A stretch of DNA of 64,000 bases from an uncultured Candidatus Saccharibacteria bacterium (GCA_938045445.1 CALIMM010000016.1:62001-126000), one strand, 5' to 3'. Shown: positions 16,713 to 25,745, counted from the first letter of the stretch. Made by a program: numbers and translations. Notes: generated from the sequence alone by a model not told the origin.

Positions 16713-17454
16713 ACGGCTCCTTTGGCTGAGTCGTTGGCGTGATCGAGCGCGGCATAACAACGATCGGCTGCTGACGATGTTGTTGTGGATGCGCAGCAAA
16801 GTTGCCCATCACTGTTACCCAACTGTTGGGTTGGTAGCGCTCACGCCAACCCGGTGCATAGACTGGCACGCCAACCGCCTGTGCATCAACCGCACAACAC
16901 GTCACAACAAATCGAGATACATAAAAAACCTGCGCATCCGCTACATCTGGCGTAACGAACCCCGTCAAATTGACCGTCTTGCCACGATAAAATGCGCTGT
17001 CATGCGTTTGCGCGAGTAACCCTGCCCATTCTTTAATTGTGAGGTGCGAATAATCTCGCTGAGCAAAGATAGATGCTTGCGATAGCTTGTCTGTAGATAG
17101 CCGAGTTACCGCCCCTTTATTGATACCACGTTGTGTGGCAGTTGTTGTCGTTAGTGCTGTCGGTGGGACAAATAGCGCCATACTTGCGACCACGCATATC
17201 ATCACACAGGCAGCAACACTACGCCACCAAGCGAAGTGTGTGTGCTGATGGGTACGTGATTGCGTAATAGTACTCGCACTCGCCATCACAAGAGCCACCA
17301 CTGCCATGACGGTTGTAAAGACAACATACCGCTGGTGAATATAGAGTGTCAAACGACCAGTCGCAGCTAGCCACAGCGTCGCCACGGCAATGATAAAAAG
17401 GAGTATTATACCTTGTTGCTGTGCAACTCTAGCCAAGAACAACCTAAAACGCAT
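16702..17454 (-). CDS. TIGR03943/DUF1980 family permease-associated protein (YcgQ-like)
   Basis: 250 residues. Three or four N-terminal membrane segments (GIILLFIIAVATLWLAATG; FTTVMAVVALVMAS; VAACVMICVVASMALFV) precede an extracytoplasmic C-terminal domain. That domain carries the family block KTVNLTGFVT...FYVSRFVVTCCAVDAQAVGVPVY and ends with a VMGNF-type OB strand. Proteins of this family nearly always stand next to a COG0701 permease, as here (the start overlaps the permease stop by 11 bp). The pair has been linked to metal or small-solute transport, but no substrate is established. The invariant CC pair could bind metal. Confidence 0.82.
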   Translation of the reverse strand: MRFRLFLARVAQQQGIILLFIIAVATLWLAATGRLTLYIHQRYVVFTTVMAVVALVMASASTITQSRTHQHTHFAWWRSVAACVMICVVASMALFVPPTALTTTTATQRGINKGAVTRLSTDKLSQASIFAQRDYSHLTIKEWAGLLAQTHDSAFYRGKTVNLTGFVTPDVADAQVFYVSRFVVTCCAVDAQAVGVPVYAPGWRERYQPNSWVTVMGNFAAHPQQHRQQPIVVMPRSITPTTQPKEPYEY

Positions 17455-18436
17455 AATTCACTACCAATCCCAATGTTATCGATGCTAGCCCAACGATCGC
17501 ACTCACCTGAAGCAGTACACTCGGCCGATACGTCGTGCGCAGCAAGCTTAACATCTTGATATCGATCATTGGGCCAAAGGTCAAGAAACTCACAAGTGCC
17601 CCGGTCATAAAAGTCTGGCGAAATGCCAAAGCAAAGAACGCATCAACATTAGAGCAAATTGAGACAATAAACGCCAGTGCCACCATTGCAATCACCGACC
17701 ACACTGGCTGACTCCCCAGCGACACCAATACCTCACGTGATACCACCACTTGCACAAGGCCCGCCAGCCCTGCACCAACTACCAAGGCTGGCAGCATTGC
17801 CTGCACCTCACGTCGAAATATCGCAAGGCTTGCTACTCGCTTGCTCTGCTGCACATGATCTGCCTGGCACGAAGCAACAAACGTATTGGTCAATAGCTCC
17901 TCTGCTGGGCGGCGTGCATAGACCCAGCCAACAAGATTAGCAATAGCGAAGCCACCAAACACTCGCGCCCACAGAATAGTCATATCGCCAGCGAATGCTT
18001 GCTGCGTTGTGATGATTGTCACTGGGTTGAGGATTGGTGCAGCAAGCAAAAACACGAGAGACTCACTAGGCGTGAGCCCTTTTGCTAACAGGCCACGAGC
18101 TAAAGGGACATTGCCACACTCACAGACTGGCAGCGCAATACCAAGGAGCGACAAACACGCTCGGCGCAATAATGGCTGCTGTGGCAGATAGATAAGCAAG
18201 CGCTCGGCTGGCAGCCACACCTGCACTATAATTGCAATGCAGACCCCCAGCATGACGAATGGCAGTGCCTCGATCATCACGCTCAAACTCAGCGTTATCC
18301 AGTCTTGCAATCGATCAGGTAGCGACCACTGCCCTGTTTGCGCCGATACAAGGCGAAGCGCAGCTAGCCCAACAAGCACCCCAGCCACTACCGCAACGCG
18401 GCGCCACCGCTTTGCCAACCAATGAGTCATTTTCAT
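17444..18436 (-). CDS. COG0701/DUF318 permease (YcgR-like, ArsP superfamily)
   Basis: 330 residues with about eight membrane helices. The first half contains CECGNVPLARGLLAKGL and FLLAAPILNPVTIITT, the family's Cys-containing core. The second half repeats the topology with FIVSICSNVDAFFALAF and SFLTFGPMIDIKMLSLL. Related proteins include ArsP (organoarsenical efflux) and the YcgR/YcgQ pairs. First gene of a three-gene run with overlapping junctions (11 bp each). The ATG at 18436 is six bases after a TATAAT box, another leaderless start. Substrate unknown. Confidence 0.85.
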   Translation of the reverse strand: MKMTHWLAKRWRRVAVVAGVLVGLAALRLVSAQTGQWSLPDRLQDWITLSLSVMIEALPFVMLGVCIAIIVQVWLPAERLLIYLPQQPLLRRACLSLLGIALPVCECGNVPLARGLLAKGLTPSESLVFLLAAPILNPVTIITTQQAFAGDMTILWARVFGGFAIANLVGWVYARRPAEELLTNTFVASCQADHVQQSKRVASLAIFRREVQAMLPALVVGAGLAGLVQVVVSREVLVSLGSQPVWSVIAMVALAFIVSICSNVDAFFALAFRQTFMTGALVSFLTFGPMIDIKMLSLLRTTYRPSVLLQVSAIVGLASITLGLVVNYAF

Positions 18437-18442
18437 GCTTCT

Positions 18443-18448
18443 ATTATA
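18443..18448 (-). promoter_or_regulatory. -10 box, leaderless promoter of the permease operon
   Basis: TATAAT, then AGAAGC, then the ATG at 18436 on the minus strand. Confidence 0.6.
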
Positions 18449-18475
18449 CCGCGAAGGGTAAGGTTGGTAATACGG

Positions 18476-20656
18476 CTATACGGCTTTTTCTTGCTCTCGC
18501 TGCCAGCGGCGGCGAACATCGATAATAGACATCTGTGCCAATGCGTCAATAGGGATACCCTGCATATAGGCAATGACACGCGCTGCGTACTCAGGATATG
18601 GGTAGGCAGCGGCACGCTTTGGCCTGCGCCCCGCCTTAAGTCCATCAAGCACACCACGCATCCGCTTCCAAAATGAGTAATAATCGAGTTTGGTTTTGAC
18701 CTGCCAATGCTGAGCATCCTCTATTACAAAGCCCTCGATTGGTACACCGTCATACAAATAGTCAAGCCCCTGCACCTGCTCATACCAGGCCGCAAACTCC
18801 TCCCACGTTTGGAACGTCGCCGCAAGCCGCTTGGTTTCCATACCAAGCATAGCCGCAAATCGCTCACGCTCAACTTGGTCAACAGCGGCAAATTCCGCCT
18901 GGCGATGCACTATGTCGAGCAAAACAATCCGGTCTTGTACATACTCAATGATGTGTGGATCCTCTGTCGGAAGCATTACTTCACAGACCAAACATGCATT
19001 ATGCTCGGCAAGATACTGACGAATCACATCAACATGCTCGCCATAGCTCTGTAAAAACAGATGGCGAAACCACTCGGCAAATTCACTCTCCGTTGTTGTT
19101 TTCGACGCAAAGACGAGGTCACCCAGTGTCGCATCATAGCCTACCAAGCCAAGATAACCATTCTCCTTCACCCAGGCGCGCACTGGAAAGACAAGTTGAT
19201 CTTTGAGCGCAGAAAATTCAGTTTCTCGTCGCTCACCAATATTGAAGAATTTGTCATAGGCGCGAATTACTATCTCGTTCGTCAGTGTATTCATGAATAG
19301 TCCACGAGCTCGCACTGTTTGCGCTGTCCATTTTTTGTCATAAAACACCTTTGGTTTAAAGTGAAATGAGCTAATATTGCCCGGCAGTGACCGTTCACCA
19401 ATCAGTTTATTGGCACGCAAACCATGGATGAGCGCTGCGTTTTCCGGGTGGAGAATACCTTCAGCCGACTGGTTGCTTACCTCAACGACCGACCAGCCCT
19501 CCTCGGCAAGCTGAGCAACCCGTAGCGTGCCACCAAACTCCACTTTGCCCTCGAGATTAAAGCACCGCTGATTATACTGCACTGGATAATTCTGAGCGTT
19601 GCGATGGCCATGCACTTGATAGACATTATCAGGGGTATGGGCAACAAAAGCATCGTCAATAGCACCAACCTGCTCATAGCGCCCCACACCACGAATATAC
19701 TGCTGGCTGGCAAGCAGCAAAGGACTCTCCGGTAGATTACTCATTCCCGCATGACTCACAAATACTTGTTTATCATTCCATGTGTAGTAGAGAAAATCTT
19801 GCATGGAGTTCATCAATCGACTGACAACACGCTTGTCTATATTGGCACGCTCTAACTGCGCTCGAGTTCGGCCATTAAACTCTCGCGCTCTTATAGGTTG
19901 GTGATTAAGCCACTGCCAAATATAGCCATCATGGTTACCCTCAATAAACTTCACATTCGGCCTGTCGACAAAATTATCGCACACATACTGCAATACTTCT
20001 GCATTCTCTGTGCCACGATCGAGCAGATCACCTGTAAAGATATAATAATCGTGCTCGACATAGGGGTGCTGCTCAAAATATTCACGCAGTGGCGTATAGC
20101 ATCCTTGGATATCACCAATGTGATGAATGTGCTCATACTGACTCAAATTAATCGGTTGCTGATATGACGCGATAAGCTCTTTTACTTCCGCTGGCTGTAT
20201 GACAGTGTATCGTTTTGGTATGGCACACGTGGAGAGGCGAGCGTGCATCTTCTCGAGAACTGCATCATCGACTACCTTATGTAGTGCACGCCGACGATTA
20301 CGCTCCAGACAGACTCTGAGAGGCACATCCGCAAAATCTATAACGTACAGCTTGTAGCGATACTTCCGCGCAAGCCGAGCATACTGCTGAAAGTACGAGC
20401 TCGTTGTATGTGTTGCATCAACCACAATGAGCTCACCACGAGCCATGCGCATATCAAGCAACTCGTGCAACTGCTGCCACACCCGTCGATCATCCTGATA
20501 TGGCATAACGATGCGCCCTGCATCATTCATCACTGGGCTACTATACGCTAAACGTAGAGTATCGGGAGATAGTGTATATGGGCCAAGCCCAGCAGATTGC
20601 AAAAAGGTGCTTTTACCAGATCCAGGAATTCCACGTGTAATAAAAAGATGTCGCAT
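18476..20656 (-). CDS. Polynucleotide kinase - phosphatase - RNA ligase fusion (RNA repair)
   Basis: 726 residues, three domains. (1) Kinase, 1-160: P-loop GIPGSGKST (9-17), VVDATHT (78-84) and a basic lid RNRRR. (2) Calcineurin-like phosphatase, about 175-370: GDIQGC (181-186), GDLLDRG (209-215), GNHDG (240-244), VSHAG (300-304), HGHRN (349-353). (3) Nucleotidyltransferase ligase, about 385-726, of the Rnl1/Trl1 kind: ARGLF and YDKFFNIGE before motif I KENGYLG (Lys497 likely AMP-linked), motif Ia FASKTT, motif III CEVM (Glu559), motif IV EGFVIED (641-647), motif V KTKLDYYSFW (654-663). Together it could heal 5'-OH/2',3'-cyclic-phosphate ends and seal broken RNA. AAGGAG precedes the ATG. Confidence 0.9.
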   Translation of the reverse strand: MRHLFITRGIPGSGKSTFLQSAGLGPYTLSPDTLRLAYSSPVMNDAGRIVMPYQDDRRVWQQLHELLDMRMARGELIVVDATHTTSSYFQQYARLARKYRYKLYVIDFADVPLRVCLERNRRRALHKVVDDAVLEKMHARLSTCAIPKRYTVIQPAEVKELIASYQQPINLSQYEHIHHIGDIQGCYTPLREYFEQHPYVEHDYYIFTGDLLDRGTENAEVLQYVCDNFVDRPNVKFIEGNHDGYIWQWLNHQPIRAREFNGRTRAQLERANIDKRVVSRLMNSMQDFLYYTWNDKQVFVSHAGMSNLPESPLLLASQQYIRGVGRYEQVGAIDDAFVAHTPDNVYQVHGHRNAQNYPVQYNQRCFNLEGKVEFGGTLRVAQLAEEGWSVVEVSNQSAEGILHPENAALIHGLRANKLIGERSLPGNISSFHFKPKVFYDKKWTAQTVRARGLFMNTLTNEIVIRAYDKFFNIGERRETEFSALKDQLVFPVRAWVKENGYLGLVGYDATLGDLVFASKTTTESEFAEWFRHLFLQSYGEHVDVIRQYLAEHNACLVCEVMLPTEDPHIIEYVQDRIVLLDIVHRQAEFAAVDQVERERFAAMLGMETKRLAATFQTWEEFAAWYEQVQGLDYLYDGVPIEGFVIEDAQHWQVKTKLDYYSFWKRMRGVLDGLKAGRRPKRAAAYPYPEYAARVIAYMQGIPIDALAQMSIIDVRRRWQREQEKAV

Positions 20657-20693
20657 ATTTTCTCCTTTCTGAGACGCTGTAGTTTCAAGATTT

Positions 20694-20719
20694 TCACTTA
20701 ATCATATACGGCTAAGTGA
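20694..20719. promoter_or_regulatory. Inverted repeat upstream of the RNA-repair gene
   Basis: TCACTTA and TAAGTGA, seven perfect pairs with a 12-base interval, 38 bp upstream of the RNA-repair start. Size and position fit an operator. No regulator is recognised. Confidence 0.35.
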
Positions 20720-20822
20720 TATACTTCATATTTTATATTATATCATCATCTGTCAGAAATAGCTTATGCCTCATTATGTTATACAGCGTTTCTTCTTTAT
20801 TTATGAATGATAATTATTTTTA

Positions 20823-20863
20823 GTTCATTGTAAAATACCCCAGTGGGGTATTTTACAATGAAC
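20823..20863. repeat. Perfect 19-bp inverted repeat
   Basis: Arms 20823-20841 and 20845-20863 pair perfectly around AGT. The centre is TACCCC-AGT-GGGGTA and the outer part is AT-rich. It stands between two divergent genes, so it is not placed to end either transcript. A degenerate relative lies at 35283-35306. Confidence 0.85.
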
Positions 20864-20944
20864 CTATAGTTATATACGTTCTATCTTATTATGCCCATAG
20901 TCTAGATATTTTTTATCCCATTTTGTTCTTACCTCGGTTCGCGC

Positions 20945-20950
20945 TACAAT
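20945..20950 (+). promoter_or_regulatory. -10 box, leaderless promoter of the deacetylase
   Basis: TACAAT, six bases (ATAGCT), then ATG at 20957. TTGTTC at 20923-20928 may be the -35. Confidence 0.6.
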
Positions 20951-20956
20951 ATAGCT

Positions 20957-22414
20957 ATGTTCCATAAGATGGGAAAAATAGATACTCAAATTTATTCAAG
21001 TGTTGAAAATAATGTAACACATGTAAAACTCCGCAACTTTTTTTATACATGGCTCTGCCTTATTATTACTAGTCTACTAATCTGTTCGCTTTGGTATGGC
21101 CAACAATCACAAAAAACATCACACATCACACATATACCACCATCAACAACGCACACTTACATACTATCATCCTCTCGTGGTGCTGTTCGCTCACGCATCA
21201 TCAAGCATCAATCGGCATCACACCAAACAATCATTACCTATCCACAAACAGGTATTGCCAACATAGACAAAACGGTTGCCACAATCATCGACAATGCTAT
21301 TCCATCTCAACAAACACTTCCAACTACTATAGCAGCTCGCAGCAACACTATTACCTATCGTATTATTCACCAAGATGACACGACGATTTCTCTCGCTGTG
21401 TTTATCCGTACTACTATACCTCATGCTCTGCCAACCAACACAGTTCACTACTGGACATTCGATAAAATGAGCGGCCAGCCAATTACATCGTCTACCCTTG
21501 TTGATACATCTATCGCAGGGATAAATGAGATTGTTATTGCTCTACGTAAACAGGTGCAGCAGTACTACCCGCATGCAGAGCCAGTAAAAGTAGCGGGAGT
21601 CATCACTCCAGAATCTATCACGAACTTTTTAGTACACGACCGAAAAACAATTGGCTTTCTCTTTGATAAACGCTCGCTTGGTATTGGCGTAGATGGAATC
21701 ATTAGCCTAAAATTGCCAATCAAGCAGCTCAGCCATTTTGTCCAAAACCCAACCACCAAGAAACTTTTTGACATTCCACCGTCAGCATTATCATCAACAA
21801 CCGACTGTGTGCGTCATCGCTGTATTGCACTCACCTTTGACGACGGGCCTGGGCCATATACTCAGACACTGCTCGAGCACCTTGATCGCTATCATGCTAA
21901 GGCAACCTTCTTTGTGGTGGGGCGAAATGTTGCACCATATAGTATCGCGCTCCAGCAAGCAGTTCAACGCAAACACCAAGTAGGCAACCACACGTGGAAT
22001 CATCCACTCCTCCCCAAGCGCGACGAAGCTGTCATCCGCCAAGAGATTGAGAGTACAAACAGTGCCGTTGCTGCAGCTACTGGCGTGACACCAACAATGG
22101 TCCGTCCACCATATGGTGGCATGAATGACAAGGTGCGTGCGCAGCTCCAGCAGCTTACTATGCCAGCCATTATGTGGTCAATCGATACACGCGATTGGGC
22201 CGATCACGATGCAGCAATTGTCTGCAGCCGTGCCGTTGCCAATGCCACACCTGGTGCGATTATTCTCATGCACGATATCCATAAAACCAGCGTCGATGCC
22301 GTGCCGTGTATCCTCGATGCATTGCAAAAGCAAGGGTATAGATTTGTCACGGTCAAGAACCTATTTGGCCATCCACTCAGCGCTGGTGAGTCATATTCTC
22401 AGTATAAGCAATAG
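20957..22414 (+). CDS. Membrane-anchored polysaccharide deacetylase (NodB family) with RsiV-like domain
   Basis: 485 residues. One membrane helix (about 28-47, FFYTWLCLIITSLLICSLWY) leads to an extracytoplasmic part. Residues about 95-265 resemble the DUF3298/RsiV type region found before deacetylase domains in several Gram-positives. The NodB domain, about 288-475, has all motifs: TFDDGPG (293-299, catalytic Asp and metal Asp), HTWNH (345-349, metal His pair), RPPYGG, DTRDWAD and ILMHDIH. It removes acetyl groups from peptidoglycan or another GlcNAc polymer, possibly giving lysozyme resistance. The start follows TACAAT by six bases. Monocistronic, divergent from the RNA-repair gene. Confidence 0.9.
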   Translation: MFHKMGKIDTQIYSSVENNVTHVKLRNFFYTWLCLIITSLLICSLWYGQQSQKTSHITHIPPSTTHTYILSSSRGAVRSRIIKHQSASHQTIITYPQTGIANIDKTVATIIDNAIPSQQTLPTTIAARSNTITYRIIHQDDTTISLAVFIRTTIPHALPTNTVHYWTFDKMSGQPITSSTLVDTSIAGINEIVIALRKQVQQYYPHAEPVKVAGVITPESITNFLVHDRKTIGFLFDKRSLGIGVDGIISLKLPIKQLSHFVQNPTTKKLFDIPPSALSSTTDCVRHRCIALTFDDGPGPYTQTLLEHLDRYHAKATFFVVGRNVAPYSIALQQAVQRKHQVGNHTWNHPLLPKRDEAVIRQEIESTNSAVAAATGVTPTMVRPPYGGMNDKVRAQLQQLTMPAIMWSIDTRDWADHDAAIVCSRAVANATPGAIILMHDIHKTSVDAVPCILDALQKQGYRFVTVKNLFGHPLSAGESYSQYKQ

Positions 22415-22459
22415 GTTTGCCGTAAATCGCTCATGCTACCATTCTGCTGTGTAATCCTC

Positions 22460-22465
22460 TACACT
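22460..22465 (+). promoter_or_regulatory. -10 box, leaderless promoter
   Basis: TACACT, then AATGCT, then the ATG at 22472. No Shine-Dalgarno site. Confidence 0.5.
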
Positions 22466-22471
22466 AATGCT

Positions 22472-24673
22472 ATGCAACAATCATTTACTTCCCCTAACAC
22501 CTCTCTCTCTTCAAGTCCACTCGATCTGGAGCAGCGGCTTGACGTCCTGCAGCTTCCTGAGGCGAAGCTGCTGATCGGCGAACATATCAAAGCCTCGCCA
22601 GAGTCACAAGGAGCAGACGAAGCAGCCAATCAGCGCGCAGAATATCAACGAACTGTCTGCTCGCTCAATGTTATGGACTATCTATATTATGGCGGCGATG
22701 AAAATTATCACAAACTAACTGCCACTCAGAGCGACGCCAATCGCCTCACGCGCGAAGAATTTGAAGAATTTCATCGGTGGGTTGCGAGCAGCTTGTCTGG
22801 CGAGCATAGCGCCAATGTAATGCGCTACATTATGCTTATTCATGATTTAGGCAAGAACCAAACGCTCGCGAGTGCCGTTATGGGAGAGGATGCCGCCGAT
22901 TCGGTCGATCATGACGAAGTGTTGCGCCGCTTGCTCAGGTCAGATTTCACTGCAAAGCGCGCAGAGCTATTACCAACATTCAGCCAATTAAGCGAAGCAG
23001 ACCAAACGATCATTCGCGATGTCATCAACACAGAACTCAATCTTGGCCAATTTATCCAAGCCGAAGCACCGCCGGCAGCGCTGGCAAGCTTCGCCGAGAA
23101 CACCGAGCCAGTGCGTTCGCTCTATATCATGCATACTCTGTTTGATATTGCTGGTGCACTGGGTCATGTTAATGCCGAGAGTTCTCTGCTCCTCACTTCT
23201 CCTCTGTACAACCAAATGGCAGCAGCCTGCGACGTCTTGACCGACAGCACCCTCTCAACCGACGACGCACGCTACGCTCACTACCTTGCTCGGCGAGCAC
23301 AGCGCTTTGGCCTTGATAACGATGCCATTGAGCAACTCATCAACAGCCAAGCACACACCCACACTATACGCCTTGCTTGTATGCTGCGCTACGATACACC
23401 AGAGGAGTATCAGCAACTGACCAATGCGCTAGATACGCTACCTGGCCCTGTACAAGCTATCCTCGCTCAAGAGCTCAGCAATGATGGCATTCATCAGCGC
23501 GCGACTCTGCCTTACTACAGCCCAGCCTTGCTGAAGGGGCTTGAAAAACATCATGGCCTCGGCACGGCACTCACTTACTTTGCGCATGTCTTGCAAGAGG
23601 CACACATTGCCGACAAAGCAGCGCGCAAAGCAGGCGAGACAGGTGTCGTCACGGCAGGCCTCAGTACTATCGCCCAAGCCGCCAACCAAGGCACGCTCGA
23701 TCCACGCCACGCTGAGCTGCGCTTCCACCACAGCGGTGAGATGCTTGTGTCAACATATCAGGACACACCTGAGCTTGCTATTGATTCACTCCCGGCGTTT
23801 GACTCTGAACAGCTCCGTGGCAAGCGGATTATCTACCTTGGGATGGGTGGTGGCTCGGATGGTATTCAGGCCGCTATGCTGAGCAAGCTTCATCAGCAGC
23901 ACCATGCTGTGCAGCCTACAGCCATTGTGTCAGTACGCAACTTTGCTGCCGATAACAACAAACAGCTTGCTCATACTGGCCGACATATTAGTGACGCAAC
24001 AGTAGAAATCACAGAGGAAACGACCAAAGTTGGCGACTGGCGCTTCCTCGAGGATATTATCGCCAAAGATGAAACAATCGCACCAGTTTATCTGCTCAAT
24101 TCGATTGAGCCGGAGCAGATTGCCCACGACCTACAGCTCCTCATCCGCGAGACGGGAGCTGATGCGATTTGTGGCATTGATACTGGTGGTGATGTACTCT
24201 ACCGCGCCAATACTGCCATCGACCCCACAACCTCATCACCTGATCAAGATTATGCTGTACTCGCTGCTCTCCATATGGTTAACGCCGCGGCAGAGGCAGA
24301 CGGCACACCACTCAATGTCTTTACGGCTATCGTTGCACCTGGTGTGGATACCCCTCCATACGCCAATGATATGCTTGCCCGTAGCAATGCCCAGCGCTAT
24401 ATTCTCCAGCCAGACGATACTACCACCATTACTCAAACCTATGCTGCGTGGCGCATGGACGGCTCTGCGAGCGAAGAAGGGCTTTATGGCAAGACACCCC
24501 TGGCGTGGATCGCCGCACTAACGGGCAAGCACGGCTTGCAGCCACTCGCTCTCCCACGAGCTAACGCAACTTCAGCTCATAACCCATGGCGTATTTTTAT
24601 GAATATCCGCCCTTCGACCGCTCGCGTGGTAATGATGCAGGCTGAGCAGTTATACCAAGCTGTAAATCATTGA
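22472..24673 (+). CDS. Large soluble protein, HD-like N-terminal and DUF1152-like C-terminal parts
   Basis: 733 residues; the start was chosen at 22472 because a TACACT box lies six bases upstream. No membrane segment or signal peptide. The N-terminal half (to about 390) is helical and contains MLIHDLGKNQTL and SVDHDEVL, an HD-phosphohydrolase-like HD pair. The C-terminal half (about 425-733) has a Rossmann-like start IIYLGMGGGSDGIQAAML, then AICGIDTGGDVLYR and SPDQDYAVLAALHMV, a layout resembling DUF1152 proteins. I do not know its substrate. The family match was made by eye and should be treated as tentative. The EEP hydrolase follows 33 bp downstream with its own ribosome binding site and may be co-expressed. 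Confidence 0.6.
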   Translation: MQQSFTSPNTSLSSSPLDLEQRLDVLQLPEAKLLIGEHIKASPESQGADEAANQRAEYQRTVCSLNVMDYLYYGGDENYHKLTATQSDANRLTREEFEEFHRWVASSLSGEHSANVMRYIMLIHDLGKNQTLASAVMGEDAADSVDHDEVLRRLLRSDFTAKRAELLPTFSQLSEADQTIIRDVINTELNLGQFIQAEAPPAALASFAENTEPVRSLYIMHTLFDIAGALGHVNAESSLLLTSPLYNQMAAACDVLTDSTLSTDDARYAHYLARRAQRFGLDNDAIEQLINSQAHTHTIRLACMLRYDTPEEYQQLTNALDTLPGPVQAILAQELSNDGIHQRATLPYYSPALLKGLEKHHGLGTALTYFAHVLQEAHIADKAARKAGETGVVTAGLSTIAQAANQGTLDPRHAELRFHHSGEMLVSTYQDTPELAIDSLPAFDSEQLRGKRIIYLGMGGGSDGIQAAMLSKLHQQHHAVQPTAIVSVRNFAADNNKQLAHTGRHISDATVEITEETTKVGDWRFLEDIIAKDETIAPVYLLNSIEPEQIAHDLQLLIRETGADAICGIDTGGDVLYRANTAIDPTTSSPDQDYAVLAALHMVNAAAEADGTPLNVFTAIVAPGVDTPPYANDMLARSNAQRYILQPDDTTTITQTYAAWRMDGSASEEGLYGKTPLAWIAALTGKHGLQPLALPRANATSAHNPWRIFMNIRPSTARVVMMQAEQLYQAVNH

Positions 24674-24706
24674 TTAAATTAATCAGTAATGCAAGGAGCT
24701 CTTCAT

Positions 24707-25486
24707 ATGAAATTAACTTTCATGACATACAACATCTACAATGGTGCCGAGACAACGATCGATGACGTTATTGCAGTTATCAACGAAGCAAAGCCAGATA
24801 TCCTGACGCTCAACGAAGCAAACGGCTTCGAGAACGACACAAGAAAACGCCTTGCATACGTCTCAGAACAAACCGCTATGCCGTATACTCACCTTGCACT
24901 CTGCGGTGATGGGTCGTGGTATCATACAGCATTGCTATCCAGGTATCCTATCCTGGATGCAACATTGCTCTACCCATGTAACCGATCACTCTTAGTAAGC
25001 CGCGTTCAAATAAACAACCACATTCTCTCTATTGGTAGCCTTCATCTTTCACCGCGATGCGAAGCTGACCGGCTACAAGAGGTGCACCGGCTCATTAATC
25101 ATATTGGTGAGAATAGTACTCATACTGTCGTTATGGGTGACTGTAATTCACTTTCGTTTTATGATACATATCCGCCTGATATGGTAGATTCTTTTGATGC
25201 AAACCTGACGCGCAAATTTACTCGTGATGGCACAATTGTTCATGATGTCACTCGTTTTATGGCACAGGCAGGCCTTGTCGATACAGCAGCTGCTTTGCAA
25301 CAACACGCAACCCCGACGGCTCCAACACCACTGCCGCCACACCCCGATCACCCAACCAGCCGGCTTGACTATATCTTTGTCTCGAAGGATCTGCAGCCTG
25401 CATTAACCTCATACAATGTTGTCAAAACACCACTATCAGACCGAGCGTCGGACCACTACCCAGTCGTTGTTGAGCTTACACTATAG
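24707..25486 (+). CDS. Endonuclease/exonuclease/phosphatase (EEP) family hydrolase
   Basis: 259 residues from the ATG at 24707, eight bases after AAGGAG. An upstream ATG at 24689 precedes that site and is unlikely. The EEP motifs appear in order: TYNIYNG (Asn near residue 8), LTLNEAN (Glu), IGSLHLSP (His), VVMGDCNS (Asp and Asn), RLDYIFVS (Asp) and ASDHYPVVVEL (closing Asp-His). No signal peptide, so cytoplasmic. The fold covers nucleases and lipid or sugar phosphatases, and nothing in this sequence decides among them. Likely cotranscribed with the HD/DUF1152-like gene. Confidence 0.85.
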   Translation: MKLTFMTYNIYNGAETTIDDVIAVINEAKPDILTLNEANGFENDTRKRLAYVSEQTAMPYTHLALCGDGSWYHTALLSRYPILDATLLYPCNRSLLVSRVQINNHILSIGSLHLSPRCEADRLQEVHRLINHIGENSTHTVVMGDCNSLSFYDTYPPDMVDSFDANLTRKFTRDGTIVHDVTRFMAQAGLVDTAAALQQHATPTAPTPLPPHPDHPTSRLDYIFVSKDLQPALTSYNVVKTPLSDRASDHYPVVVELTL

Positions 25487-25568
25487 TATAAGCTCGCTTG
25501 TCTACTAGGGTTAGTCTCTCGGTATTTGAATTTTGCGACTCAAGGGCGATATAAGCTTTAATAAAATA

Positions 25569-25588
25569 AGACCGATTTTCATCGGTCT
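25569..25588. terminator. Bidirectional terminator between EEP gene and tRNA-Asn
   Basis: AGACCGAT and ATCGGTCT pair around TTTC. On the minus strand a T-rich tail follows, ending tRNA-Asn; on the plus strand TTT follows. Confidence 0.7.
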
Positions 25589-25601
25589 TTATCATACATC
25601 G

Positions 25602-25676
25602 TGGCTCCGGAGACTGGGCTCGAACCAGCGACCTAATCGTTAACAGCGACCCGCTCTACCACTGAGCTACTCCGGA
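25602..25676 (-). tRNA. tRNA-Asn (anticodon GUU)
   Basis: 75 nt including encoded CCA. Acceptor TCCGGAG/CTCCGGA, discriminator G. The D arm is GCTCAGTGGTAGAGC. The anticodon stem GGTCG/CGATT (two G-U pairs) holds loop CTGTTAA, giving anticodon GTT. The T arm is GCTGG-TTCGAGC-CCAGT. Confidence 0.96.
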
Positions 25677-25686
25677 CTACTCTGTA

Positions 25687-25716
25687 AGTATACCGGTTGA
25701 AGGGGTGGTTCGTCAA
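25687..25716 (-). promoter_or_regulatory. Promoter of tRNA-Asn
   Basis: Minus-strand TTGACG (25711-25716) and TATACT (25687-25692), 18-bp spacer, the same layout as before tRNA-Lys. Confidence 0.8.
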
Positions 25717-25745
25717 GAGTCACGCCGCAAAATAGGTATTTTATG

